Assembly: GCA_035326705.1 (NCBI GenBank)
Contig: DAOLES010000010.1
Location: 1-58,157, forward strand
Source of the DNA: Oligoflexia bacterium
GTDB taxonomy: Bacteria; Bdellovibrionota_G; JALEGL01
DNA: 58,157 bases
Reading direction: 5' to 3'
The first letter of the stretch is position 1. Each line of letters opens with the position of its first letter. Below the pieces are notes generated by a model, which was given only the letters and a program-made list of their open reading frames with translations, was not told the DNA's origin and did no database searches. Made by a program: the position numbers and the translations under genes. Shown here piece by piece: positions 43,853 to 52,118 of the stretch.

Positions 43853-43886
43853 AAAAGGCGATCTTCAATCAAGATCGCCTTTTTTT
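43853..43886. terminator. Strong terminator after the small OMP
   Basis: AAAAGGCGATCTT (43853-43865) pairs with AAGATCGCCTTTT (43871-43883) over 13 bp with loop CAATC, and a T-run to 43886. Usable from both sides; the minus-strand DUF4230-like gene ends inside it (stop at 43865). Confidence 0.9.
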
Positions 43887-44449
43887 ATGGAAACTTCCTT
43901 AGAACTTACTTTCTGCAATAACTTTAAAATCATTTCATCTTTACTTTGTATTTTTTCTTTATAATTTTCACGCACAGATTGGCTAACTTGCTGCTTAATA
44001 TCAGCCAGCATTTTGTTACGCATACTTGGTGTTATTCTGTTCAATAGGGGGTCTGTTTCTGAAATAAAGTTAAAATCTAGATCAATACTTTGCACCGTCA
44101 TTTCCGGTAACACAACCTCAATGCTTCTTGTATTTTCATTAATTTGAACCCGTTGTAAATCATAGCCAAGAGATACTTTTCCTTCTGTTACAATAAGGCT
44201 TTGTTGTTGGGTAAATGGTAAAGAAAAATCATACAGCTTTATACCTTGCGATTCAAAACGGTGAATTTGAGAAATTTGAATTTCCACAACACTCAACTTC
44301 AATACATCTTTTACCCAAACTTTCATATCAAACGGTTTGTGTTCAATTTTATCATGCTTAGAAAACAGCTTATAACTTAGAAATACTGAACTTCCAGCTA
44401 CACACAACATGATAAGTCCATAAATGATTATTTTTTTGAATATACCCAT
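43865..44449 (-). CDS. DUF4230-like membrane-anchored protein
   Basis: 194 aa. One N-terminal TM (about 7-26) and an extracytoplasmic domain. The order VEIQISQIHRFESQGIK, then LIVTEGKVSLGYDLQRVQINENTRSIEVVLPEMTVQSIDLDFN, matches my recollection of DUF4230 ('G.v..G.dl..v........v.lp.p.i....id'), a family without known function. The C-terminus is a charged helix (KQQVSQSVRENYKEKIQSKDEM), as in other members. Divergent from yggX (22-base gap). Confidence 0.65.
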   Translation of the reverse strand: MGIFKKIIIYGLIMLCVAGSSVFLSYKLFSKHDKIEHKPFDMKVWVKDVLKLSVVEIQISQIHRFESQGIKLYDFSLPFTQQQSLIVTEGKVSLGYDLQRVQINENTRSIEVVLPEMTVQSIDLDFNFISETDPLLNRITPSMRNKMLADIKQQVSQSVRENYKEKIQSKDEMILKLLQKVSSKEVSIKKGDLD

Positions 44450-44471
44450 GAGACTATGATATCACAGCTAC

Positions 44472-44711
44472 ATGGAAAAAATCATCCACTGTCAAAAACT
44501 TAAAAAAAATTTACCTGCTCTACCAGAAGCACCTCTACCGGGTGATTTTGGCCAAAAAGTTTTAAACCATATTTCTGCGCAAGCGTGGGATATGTGGATA
44601 GAAGAACAAACCAAGCTGATCAATGAGAATAAGTTGCAGCTATTCAAAAAAGAAGCACGTGAACTTCTACTAACAAAAGCAGAAGAATTTTTATTTTCAG
44701 AAGCAGAATAA
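44472..44711 (+). CDS. yggX: Fe(2+)-trafficking/oxidative-damage protection protein YggX
   Basis: 79 aa. The N-terminus IIHCQKLKKNLPALPEAPLPG carries the conserved Cys7. The motif PLPGDFGQKVLNHISAQAWDMW and WIEEQTKLINENKLQL follow the YggX pattern (PyPG.lG..i...vs..AW..W...qt.liNE.rl), and the length fits. YggX protects iron-sulfur clusters and reduces oxidative damage, though its exact action is debated. A single-gene unit between two minus-strand genes. Confidence 0.88.
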   Translation: MEKIIHCQKLKKNLPALPEAPLPGDFGQKVLNHISAQAWDMWIEEQTKLINENKLQLFKKEARELLLTKAEEFLFSEAE

Positions 44712-44727
44712 ATAATTCGTATAATAT

Positions 44728-45852
44728 TTATTGCAATAAAGAATCCACAACCTCTTGTATCCCTGAACGAGTAATTCTACCTTGATATTCTCTACCATTG
44801 ATAAAAATAGTTGGGGTGTGGCTAATATTCATTCTTTCTCCCTCTGCCACATCGTTTTTAACCACATCATAGGCTGCTGAGGATTGAACACATTGTTTAA
44901 AGCTATCCATATTCAAACCAAGTTTTTTTGCATAATCTTCAAAAACCTTACTGTCTAAATTATGTTGATTGGCAAAAACAAGGTCATGGTAGGCCCAAAA
45001 TTGGTCTTGTTCAGCCGCACATAATGAAGAAACCGCAGCTTGACAAGCTTGTAAATGGCCTCTTCCTGCCGGAACTTTTGCATTACACTTTGAATCCAAT
45101 GGATAGAATTTGTATACCAATTTTATTTTACCTTTAGATTCCCTTGCTATGCTCTTAAGTAATGTTCCCGCTTGCTTGCATCCAGGGCACTGAAAATCAC
45201 TATATTTTACGATTGTTATGGGGGCATTTATTTGACCCAATGTTCTTTGACTTAATACTCCGCTGAGTTCTATTTGATTTACTTTCTCAGTAATCCCATG
45301 TTGCTCTTTAAATAAAAACAGTTTTGCAAACAGCAACATAAAAATTGCGCCTAGCACACTGTAAAAAAAATATTTTGAAGCAAGGGTTAGCTGTATTTTT
45401 TCTGATAGACTTTTAGTATTGGAAGATAGTTTTTTCCAAAAAACAAACATAGCAATGCTAGAGATATAAAAAATTGTACAATACAAACAAAAAGATTTGA
45501 TAATAAACACAGTGATTGCCGCAAAATACAGCATGGCACCCACAGATAGCCAAATCATGATGCTTATAAAACTCTCTATGACTTCTTTACGGTTACTCTC
45601 TAAAGATTTTTGCCACAGATAAAACATAACAGCAATGATGCTAAATACCAAAACTGCAAAATATGAAACCGGAATAGAAAACCATTGTGAATAGGTAGGA
45701 TGATTGATGGCTGAGCAATTGATTAAAGAATTAACCGAACAGCCGGATTGCAAGCTTTTATTCAGGTGCATTCCCACCAGCCACAAAGAATCTAGAAAGC
45801 CTATACCACAGGCAACAATAAACCCCCAGACTGCATATTTATTTTGCTTCAC
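44728..45852 (-). CDS. VKOR-DsbA fusion (disulfide-bond formation)
   Basis: 374 aa with a GTG start at 45852, preceded by AAAGGAGAAAGGG. Residues 1-180 are a four-to-five-helix VKOR domain with the loop pair Cys38/Cys46 (SGCSVNSLINC) and active-site CLYC (122-125). Residues about 200-374 are a DsbA-like thioredoxin fold with CPGC (222-225) and the cis-Pro segment ISHTPTIFING. The fusion passes oxidising equivalents from substrate proteins through DsbA domain to VKOR and quinone in one polypeptide. It follows lgt by 20 bases on the same strand. Confidence 0.93.
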   Translation of the reverse strand: MKQNKYAVWGFIVACGIGFLDSLWLVGMHLNKSLQSGCSVNSLINCSAINHPTYSQWFSIPVSYFAVLVFSIIAVMFYLWQKSLESNRKEVIESFISIMIWLSVGAMLYFAAITVFIIKSFCLYCTIFYISSIAMFVFWKKLSSNTKSLSEKIQLTLASKYFFYSVLGAIFMLLFAKLFLFKEQHGITEKVNQIELSGVLSQRTLGQINAPITIVKYSDFQCPGCKQAGTLLKSIARESKGKIKLVYKFYPLDSKCNAKVPAGRGHLQACQAAVSSLCAAEQDQFWAYHDLVFANQHNLDSKVFEDYAKKLGLNMDSFKQCVQSSAAYDVVKNDVAEGERMNISHTPTIFINGREYQGRITRSGIQEVVDSLLQ

Positions 45853-45871
45853 AGTTTAAACCCTTTCTCCT

Positions 45872-46666
45872 TTATGACTTAAGTTGATGACTATATGGTT
45901 TTTTAAAAAAAACATAGCCCCAAGCCAACAAACAAAAAACACAGGCTGTCAACGATACATAATGTGCCGGGGTTAAACCAAAATAGCGCGCATCCGGCAT
46001 AAAACTAAGGCCTGTATCTTGCGCTCTAAGAAACTCTAAAAAAAACCTGCCTGGCGCATAAAGACTTAAAACAATCAAAGAATCTTGCCCCCAAAATGCT
46101 GGTTTTTTTTTGGTTTTGTTGGTTTTGATTAACATGACAATAAATATAAACAACCAGAGCAACATTTCATAAAAGCCTAAATCATGTCTTGCACCCCCTG
46201 GAAATTGAACTGCAAGAAAAAAATCAGATAAATTTCCTGGATGATCATGTGCAATAAAACAACCCATACGGCCAAAAAAGAAGCCTAAACAGCCGCCAAA
46301 AAATAACATGTCCACATAAGGTAAAACGGGTTTATTTTTACGCTTTAAGAATACAACCAATGCAATGGTTACTGTAATAATCCCACCATATGAAGATAAA
46401 CCAGACCAAAACTTTAGTAAATTGATAGGATTTTTTAATAATTCTGGTTCATAAAAAAACACATGAAAAAGATGCGCTCCAAAAATACCAAAAATAATAG
46501 CAATCAAGGACGCATCTGAAACAATTTCCTGACTTAATTTTAAATTTTTTGCTCTTAGCATGGCCAATTGGGTGGCTGCAAAAAAACCTATTGCAACCAA
46601 AAGTCCAAATGCATGGAACTCTAAACCTAATATTTTAAGCGGCGGAATTGTAAAAAATGGAATCAT
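45872..46666 (-). CDS. lgt: Prolipoprotein diacylglyceryl transferase
   Basis: 264 aa, seven membrane helices. It adds diacylglycerol to the lipobox Cys of prolipoproteins, the first step of lipoprotein maturation. The Lgt signature is visible as GRMGCFIAHDHPG, with the essential Arg and the following His; PGRFFLEFLRAQD and YFGLTPAHYVSL are other conserved segments. Needed for the several lipoproteins of this window (PilQ/PilP-type, 24302, 51656). The TPR gene lies 13 bases upstream. Confidence 0.95.
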   Translation of the reverse strand: MIPFFTIPPLKILGLEFHAFGLLVAIGFFAATQLAMLRAKNLKLSQEIVSDASLIAIIFGIFGAHLFHVFFYEPELLKNPINLLKFWSGLSSYGGIITVTIALVVFLKRKNKPVLPYVDMLFFGGCLGFFFGRMGCFIAHDHPGNLSDFFLAVQFPGGARHDLGFYEMLLWLFIFIVMLIKTNKTKKKPAFWGQDSLIVLSLYAPGRFFLEFLRAQDTGLSFMPDARYFGLTPAHYVSLTACVFCLLAWGYVFFKKPYSHQLKS

Positions 46667-46678
46667 ACAAGCTTAATA

Positions 46679-48739
46679 TCATACTGATGAAAATTGATCG
46701 AGATCATTATCAATAGAATTGTCATTTGAGCTTAAAGCCTTAATATAATAATCAATACTCCTGTATTGGTTATTTTTTTCATACACTTTCTCAAAACAAG
46801 CCTTGGCTTCTACCTTTTGCTGCATTTGAAAGTATATTTTACCCAATTCATAATTTAAACCCAAAAAGTCTGATGAGCTAGAATCTACATTTTTTAAGCA
46901 CCGTTGATAAATGCTTACAGCCTTATCCAATGCATTGCTTTGCACATAACAGCTGGCAATAAGATTTTGGCTTCTATAAAAATATTTATCGCCTTTAGCG
47001 GCAATATTAAAGCACTCAAGGGCATCATCTAGCATATTCATTTCTTTATAGGCCACACCCAAATAATAGTAAGTTTCATAATCATCTTGACCTATAGTTT
47101 TTTGAACACCCTTTTTAAACTCTGCTAGAACCTCATCATACTCTAAGTATAGTTTTGCATGGCTGGTTCTTGCAAAATTTTCAAGCTCAAGATCCAGCTT
47201 CCCTATTTCTTCCTCTAAAGCTTCATGCAAATCGAACATATCTTTTTGTTCTGCCTCTTCTATAGGCATTTCAGACGTCACCTCACGCTCAACTACCTCG
47301 TCTTCATCAAACAAAAGATCACCATCTTTATTCTTCTGCTCCTGATGTGAATGATACTCAACAGAAAATTTATTTTCATCCATGACAACGGTTTCATCTC
47401 TTTCAAATGAAGCCAACAAACTGTTTTTCTCTTCTACATTGTCAGAATTATCAGAGTTAACAGAAATGTTTAAATCATCGTCAAACTCAAATTCGGATGT
47501 GTCAGGTTCTTTTTCTTCAAGCAGGTCTGCAAAATCATCTCTGCTATTGCTTAGATAACTATTTTTACGTTCAATATCAGTTGTTTCTTTGCTTTCTTCT
47601 GAAGTAACTTCGTCTATCTGATGGCTTAAATACCGCTCTTTTACTTCTAATAGTTTTTGTTTGATTGCATCAGGATGATCTGCACTATCTAAAACTCTCT
47701 CTATGGTGCTCATGGCTTTTTCTAACAAACCATATTCAAAATAAGTACTGACCTCTTCAACCAACTTGTTATCATCGTCTTTAAATCTTCTAAATGTTTG
47801 TTCATCTTGATTACTAGACGGAATATCATTTTCATTACCTGTGATATCAATATAGTTACTATGATCCGCAACGTTAATATCTTCAATTTGATCAAGTTTT
47901 CTTGTATAGTATTCAATATCTGGATGATTGGGGTCTCTTTCTTGTAAACTTCTAATGATTTCTTTATAGATAGACTTTGCTTTTTTTGTTTGATTGAGTT
48001 TACTAAATGTTAGGGCCAATAAATCTAAAACAACCTGATCATTACTGTATTGACTAAATATTTTTTGTAATTCCGTTAAGCTTTTACTGTAAAAACTATT
48101 TTCTAAGTACAGTTCACATAAAAAACAAATATCTTCTTTTTCTGCTAAATTTAAATCTGCTAATTTTTGAATGATTAGCATCTGTTTTTTTTCATCACCT
48201 TTTAAACGGATTTGCCTAATAATATCATAGGAATAGTTTTTAGCTTCATTCATATAACCATGCTGAAGATACATTTCAACCAGCCTAAGTTGATAAGCAA
48301 CTTCATCTGGGTTGATCAATGCAATTTTTCTTAAAATATCAAAAGAATTCTTGGTATCACCCGCTTCTTCATAAGCTCTAGCCGCCAATTCATAATTCTT
48401 TATTGCTTCACCATTTAACCCCAGTTTTTCATACAAGACTGCCAGTTCACTATAAAGATTAATTGCTTTAGGGTCTAACCTTAGGATTTGCTTGTAAACA
48501 GCCACAGCTTTTAAAAAAAAGCCTTCTTGTGAATACTGAGAAGCCACTTTCATATACTTTCTCTTGGCGCCATTGATATCTTTGATTTTGGCATAGAGAT
48601 CGCCAATTTTCATCAAGCTACGAATATCATTGGGATCACCGTCGAGAACCTTTTCATACTCAACAATTGCATCTTGATACTTGCCCTTTTGAACAAGTTT
48701 CTGTGCTTTTGCTATGCTTTTACTCCTATTAAATGACAA
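46679..48739 (-). CDS. Long TPR-repeat protein
   Basis: 686 aa with a TTG start at 48739, supported by GGAG about 8 nt upstream and no nearby ATG. Residues 5-300 form tandem TPR repeats (AQKLVQKGKYQDAIVEYEKVLDGDPNDIRSLMKIGDLYAKI, about seven units). A disordered acidic linker (about 300-520, rich in Glu/Asp/Ser) follows, then three more TPRs (YYYLGVAYKEMNMLDDALECFNIAAK). Such proteins act as protein-protein scaffolds. Its position at the end of the pil-acc gene run suggests a motility or polarity scaffold, but that is inference. Confidence 0.85.
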   Translation of the reverse strand: MSFNRSKSIAKAQKLVQKGKYQDAIVEYEKVLDGDPNDIRSLMKIGDLYAKIKDINGAKRKYMKVASQYSQEGFFLKAVAVYKQILRLDPKAINLYSELAVLYEKLGLNGEAIKNYELAARAYEEAGDTKNSFDILRKIALINPDEVAYQLRLVEMYLQHGYMNEAKNYSYDIIRQIRLKGDEKKQMLIIQKLADLNLAEKEDICFLCELYLENSFYSKSLTELQKIFSQYSNDQVVLDLLALTFSKLNQTKKAKSIYKEIIRSLQERDPNHPDIEYYTRKLDQIEDINVADHSNYIDITGNENDIPSSNQDEQTFRRFKDDDNKLVEEVSTYFEYGLLEKAMSTIERVLDSADHPDAIKQKLLEVKERYLSHQIDEVTSEESKETTDIERKNSYLSNSRDDFADLLEEKEPDTSEFEFDDDLNISVNSDNSDNVEEKNSLLASFERDETVVMDENKFSVEYHSHQEQKNKDGDLLFDEDEVVEREVTSEMPIEEAEQKDMFDLHEALEEEIGKLDLELENFARTSHAKLYLEYDEVLAEFKKGVQKTIGQDDYETYYYLGVAYKEMNMLDDALECFNIAAKGDKYFYRSQNLIASCYVQSNALDKAVSIYQRCLKNVDSSSSDFLGLNYELGKIYFQMQQKVEAKACFEKVYEKNNQYRSIDYYIKALSSNDNSIDNDLDQFSSV

Positions 48740-48817
48740 CCCAAACGCTCCAATTCACAAGATTCACCGTCAAGCTATACTATATCATTAGATTGAAGAA
48801 ATGATAAAAATAAAAAA

Positions 48818-50152
48818 CTATTTCAATAGGTTATCTAAAGATCTGGTATAAGTTTCACACTTTTTAAATGCTTCGCTTGATAAAATCTTTTGGTGTAGTT
48901 TCAAGCTTGTATCAACACCTTCAATTAAAAACTCTTTTAATGCGGCTTTACTTCTTGATATGCACTCTTCTCTAGAATCTGCTCTTACTATGAGCTTAGC
49001 CAGCAAAGAATCATAAAACGGGCTGACATAAAATCCATCATATACGCCATTATCAACTCTTACACCCGGGCCACCTGGAATATGTATACCTGATATTGTA
49101 CCCACAGAAGGTAGCATTTTTTCTGAATCTTCAGCGTTTATGCGCATTTCTATGGCATGACCTCTAAATTTGATATCATCTTGTTTTAAAGTCAAAGGCT
49201 TGCCATATGCCAATTCAATTTGTAGTTTCACCAAATCTATGCCGGTAATAGCCTCAGTGACTGGATGCTCCACTTGAATTCTAGTATTCATCTCAAGAAA
49301 ATAAAAATTATAATCATCATCCATCAAAAACTCTACTGTTCCAACATTGGAATAACCTATTTTTTTTAAGGCCTTGACAACCGTTTTACCAATCTCATCT
49401 CTTTTTTTAATTGGTAAAATAGCACATGGGGCTTCTTCAATCAGTTTTTGATAGCGCCTTTGAATTGAACAATCTCTCTCACCTAAATGAATAATATTTT
49501 TGCCATCACTAACAATTTGTAATTCAATATGTTTGGCTTTTTCTAAATATTTCTCAATAAAAATAATTGGGTTATTAAACGCCGCTTTTGCTTCTGCTTG
49601 AGCTGTTTTAATAGCATTTCTTAAATCTTTCTCATGGTAGACAATTTTAATTCCTTTTCCACCGCCCCCGGCTGTTGCCTTTACGATAACCGGGAACCCC
49701 ATTTTTTTAATTTCTTTATAAACTTTATCATCAGCTTCTTTTTCAAGCTCAACACTTGGAAGCATGGGAATACCCGCTTTTTTCATTGTTTCTCGAGAAG
49801 CAATCTTATCTCCCATCAACTCTATATGTTCAGCCGTTGGCCCAATGAATTTAATTCCAAAAGATTCACACATTTTTACAAATTCAGCATTCTCGGCAAG
49901 AAAACCATAACCAGGGTGAATGGCATCAGCATTGGTGATTTCCGCTGCACTTAATACTTGATGCATTGATAAGTAACTGTCTTTACTAGAGTTTTTTCCA
50001 ATACACACGGACTCATCCGCCATTTTAACGTGCAGTGACTGCTCATCAATTTCTGAATGCACAGCAACAGTGGCAATACCTAATTCACGACATGCTCTGA
50101 TGATGCGCAATGCAATTTCGCCTCTATTGGCTATGAGTACCTTTTTAAACAT
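48818..50152 (-). CDS. accC: Acetyl-CoA carboxylase biotin carboxylase subunit
   Basis: 444 aa from the ATG at 50152 (MFKKVLIANRGEIALRI), the normal AccC start. An ATP-grasp enzyme: GGGGKGIKIV near 163, ERDCSIQRRYQKLIEEAP, and EMNTRIQVEHPVTEAITGIDLV, which holds the catalytic and metal ligands. It carboxylates the biotin of AccB with bicarbonate and ATP for malonyl-CoA and fatty-acid synthesis. It starts 4 bases after the accB stop. The carboxyltransferase (accA/accD) genes are not in the window. Confidence 0.97.
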   Translation of the reverse strand: MFKKVLIANRGEIALRIIRACRELGIATVAVHSEIDEQSLHVKMADESVCIGKNSSKDSYLSMHQVLSAAEITNADAIHPGYGFLAENAEFVKMCESFGIKFIGPTAEHIELMGDKIASRETMKKAGIPMLPSVELEKEADDKVYKEIKKMGFPVIVKATAGGGGKGIKIVYHEKDLRNAIKTAQAEAKAAFNNPIIFIEKYLEKAKHIELQIVSDGKNIIHLGERDCSIQRRYQKLIEEAPCAILPIKKRDEIGKTVVKALKKIGYSNVGTVEFLMDDDYNFYFLEMNTRIQVEHPVTEAITGIDLVKLQIELAYGKPLTLKQDDIKFRGHAIEMRINAEDSEKMLPSVGTISGIHIPGGPGVRVDNGVYDGFYVSPFYDSLLAKLIVRADSREECISRSKAALKEFLIEGVDTSLKLHQKILSSEAFKKCETYTRSLDNLLK

Positions 50153-50156
50153 AGAA

Positions 50157-50636
50157 TTAATCAACTAAAAAAAGCTTTTGACCAAACTCTACCGGTTGAC
50201 CATTTTCTACCAAAATTTCTTTAATTTTTCCTTCAACTTCGCTTTCCAGCTCATTCATTAATTTCATGGCTTCAACAATACAAACAATTTGGCCTTTTTT
50301 TACACTTGAACCAATGCTAACATAATTTTCTGAATCTGGTGATGGAGCGCCGTAAAACGTACCCACAAAAGGTGATGTTATATATTTTCCTGCATTGGCT
50401 TCTAATGAGCTCTCATGTGGAGCGTTATTAGTGGCTGCAGGTGCGTTTTCAACAACATGAGTAAGCTTTGAAACGTCTTCAACTGGATTGACCGCTGTTT
50501 TTACAACATCTTTTGCAAGGTTATCTTTGTTATAACGGTTAACCTTAATAAAAAATTCATCTTTCTGAATTTCTACTTCTGCAAAATCAGTTTTCTCAAT
50601 CAACCTAAAAATTTCTTTGAGTTCTTTTAAGTTCAT
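50157..50636 (-). CDS. accB: Biotin carboxyl carrier protein of acetyl-CoA carboxylase
   Basis: 159 aa from the ATG at 50636 (MNLKELKEIFRLIEKTDF), the classic AccB N-terminus; a longer frame to 50708 would overlap the Roadblock gene. A Pro/Ala-rich linker (about 45-82) leads to the biotinyl domain with Lys125 in VEAMKLMNE. Biotin on Lys125 carries CO2 from AccC to the carboxyltransferase. It sits between a Roadblock protein and accC; the usual deltaproteobacterial neighbours efp and a Xaa-Pro peptidase are absent. Confidence 0.96.
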   Translation of the reverse strand: MNLKELKEIFRLIEKTDFAEVEIQKDEFFIKVNRYNKDNLAKDVVKTAVNPVEDVSKLTHVVENAPAATNNAPHESSLEANAGKYITSPFVGTFYGAPSPDSENYVSIGSSVKKGQIVCIVEAMKLMNELESEVEGKIKEILVENGQPVEFGQKLFLVD

Positions 50637-50677
50637 TGGGCTTTGATAACCATAAAAAGCAAGATTGTCCAATCCAT

Positions 50678-51040
50678 TTATAAATCTTGGATAATTTGTG
50701 GGGTCCATTTTTTAAGTAAATATCTAGCTTTTCCAATGTTGTGGGCTTTTTCCAACACAAGCAGTAAAAAATACTCATAATTCACCACTTGAAAAAAAAA
50801 ATCATACTTCTTTGCTTCAATCAAACAGCGCTCAAAAACTCCAAAATTTACTTTTTGAGAGTGTTCTAACATGTTTTTAATCATCCCTACCACGTTATTA
50901 AGCTCTTCACCTTCCAAGATCGTTTTTTTATCTTCATTACCACGAGAAACAACAGGCACCCCGTCAAAACCCAACAATGCAATCAGTTCAACGCCTTCAG
51001 TATTTGAATATATTTCTTCCAGTGCCTTTTCTAAACTCAT
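50678..51040 (-). CDS. Roadblock/LC7-domain protein (MglB-like)
   Basis: 120 aa from the ATG at 51040, which has AAGGAAAT about 8 nt upstream. The fold is a single Roadblock/LC7 domain: LEEIYSNTEGVELIALLGFDGVPVVSRG, followed by GMIKNMLEHSQKVNFG and YFLLLVLEKAHNIGKARYLLKK. MglB, the GTPase-activating partner of MglA in Myxococcus polarity, has the same domain, but Roadblock proteins are diverse and no MglA-like GTPase gene is present here. It overlaps the upstream TPR gene by 4 bases (ATGA), implying coupled translation and a related function. Confidence 0.88.
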   Translation of the reverse strand: MSLEKALEEIYSNTEGVELIALLGFDGVPVVSRGNEDKKTILEGEELNNVVGMIKNMLEHSQKVNFGVFERCLIEAKKYDFFFQVVNYEYFLLLVLEKAHNIGKARYLLKKWTPQIIQDL

Positions 51041-51639
51041 AAAGATTTCCTTCTTTCTTGTATGCGTTTTAAACATATCTCTAGCTTTTCTAACTTGCTT
51101 AAGTCCTGATTATGATTTACACCTATTTCTTGATAAACATTTTTTGCTTCTTGACTAAAACCTTGTTGCTCATACAATTTTGCTAGTGTTTTTGAGTGTA
51201 TGCGCCCAATATCCTGACTTGATGCATTGATTTTATTTAACATTCTTTCTACCCATGCATCTTCATCTTTGTCTTCTTGTTTTAGCTTTTGCAACATGGC
51301 TTTAGCTTCAGCATATTTTTTCTGTTCAATATAAATTTGGGCAATGGCTTTGATTGCATGTGCATTGTCTTGGGTATACTCAACAACTGTATGGTATGTC
51401 TCTAAACTGTTATTTAGATCTGACATCTCAAAGTAGATCTGCGCTTTTAAAAGTTTTAAACGAACACTTAATGGAAATTCTCCAAGACCATCTACAACTA
51501 TTTTGAGTGCTTGCTGATATTGAGCAAGTCTTCTATAAGAGTCTGCATAATCATAAAATGCTTCAACACTGGGTTGATTGATGAGCGTTTGTCTTAAACG
51601 TTGTTGATGATTAGATTCATTATTTTCAATTGTTTCCAT
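51037..51639 (-). CDS. TPR-repeat protein of the pil-acc gene run
   Basis: 200 aa. About four tetratricopeptide repeats (YADSYRRLAQYQQALKIVVDGLGEFP, RLKLLKAQIYFEMSDLNNSLETYHTVVEY, AIKAIAQIYIEQKKYAEAKAMLQKLK, LAKLYEQQGFSQEAKNVYQEI). No signal peptide, so probably cytoplasmic. It overlaps the Roadblock gene by 4 bases and follows the 51656 lipoprotein by 16. With the Roadblock gene it forms a likely two-protein module between the pilus operon and accBC. Confidence 0.85.
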   Translation of the reverse strand: METIENNESNHQQRLRQTLINQPSVEAFYDYADSYRRLAQYQQALKIVVDGLGEFPLSVRLKLLKAQIYFEMSDLNNSLETYHTVVEYTQDNAHAIKAIAQIYIEQKKYAEAKAMLQKLKQEDKDEDAWVERMLNKINASSQDIGRIHSKTLAKLYEQQGFSQEAKNVYQEIGVNHNQDLSKLEKLEICLKRIQERRKSL

Positions 51640-51655
51640 ACTATTCTTTTAACCA

Positions 51656-52114
51656 TTAGTTGGGATCAACTGCCGTTAACTTTGTTGAAATACTTGCTAC
51701 CCCTATACTGGCTGTTACTGTTGCATCATATTCATCTAAACCAAATTGAAAAGGTGATTGTAAAAGTACTGCAATACTGTATATGCCTGAGCTGTCTGTG
51801 GTCATCTCTACAAAAGTACCAAGAGAAGATCCATCTCCGCCAATAAACTCACATGCATCACAGGTCAGCGTTACATAAATATTATTTCCAGGCAATGAAC
51901 CACCTTCTGCTGAACTGCTTGGAACAGTCACTAAACCAGAAACAGGTGCTGAAACAGAGTTTCCAGCAGTTATGCTATATGTCGCTGCTTCTGAAATAGT
52001 TATTGTTGATCCAGATGGAGCACGGTAACCAATTGGTCCCTGATTACAAGCCAATATTAACCCCACGACTGTGATCAAAGCAACACTAAAAAAATAGGTA
52101 CGGTATCTTCTCAT
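51656..52114 (-). CDS. Lipoprotein downstream of pilQ
   Basis: 152 aa from the ATG at 52114, with GGGAG about 8 nt upstream; only 5 bases after the pilQ stop. A signal peptide ends GLILACNQ, a good lipobox (L-A-C). The mature part is beta-rich, with an Ig-like look (VSGLVTVPSSS, VTLTCDACEFIG, VTASIGVASISTKLTAV), and the Cys pair in TCDAC. No named family seen. Position suggests a small accessory factor of the secretin, perhaps for localisation, but pilotins are usually TPR proteins, so this is not claimed. Confidence 0.75.
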   Translation of the reverse strand: MRRYRTYFFSVALITVVGLILACNQGPIGYRAPSGSTITISEAATYSITAGNSVSAPVSGLVTVPSSSAEGGSLPGNNIYVTLTCDACEFIGGDGSSLGTFVEMTTDSSGIYSIAVLLQSPFQFGLDEYDATVTASIGVASISTKLTAVDPN

Positions 52115-52118
52115 ATTT

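Noticed and set aside
49634..49954. Plus-strand frame of 106 codons opposite accC
   Set aside because: Antisense shadow of accC's conserved ATP-grasp region; no start context.
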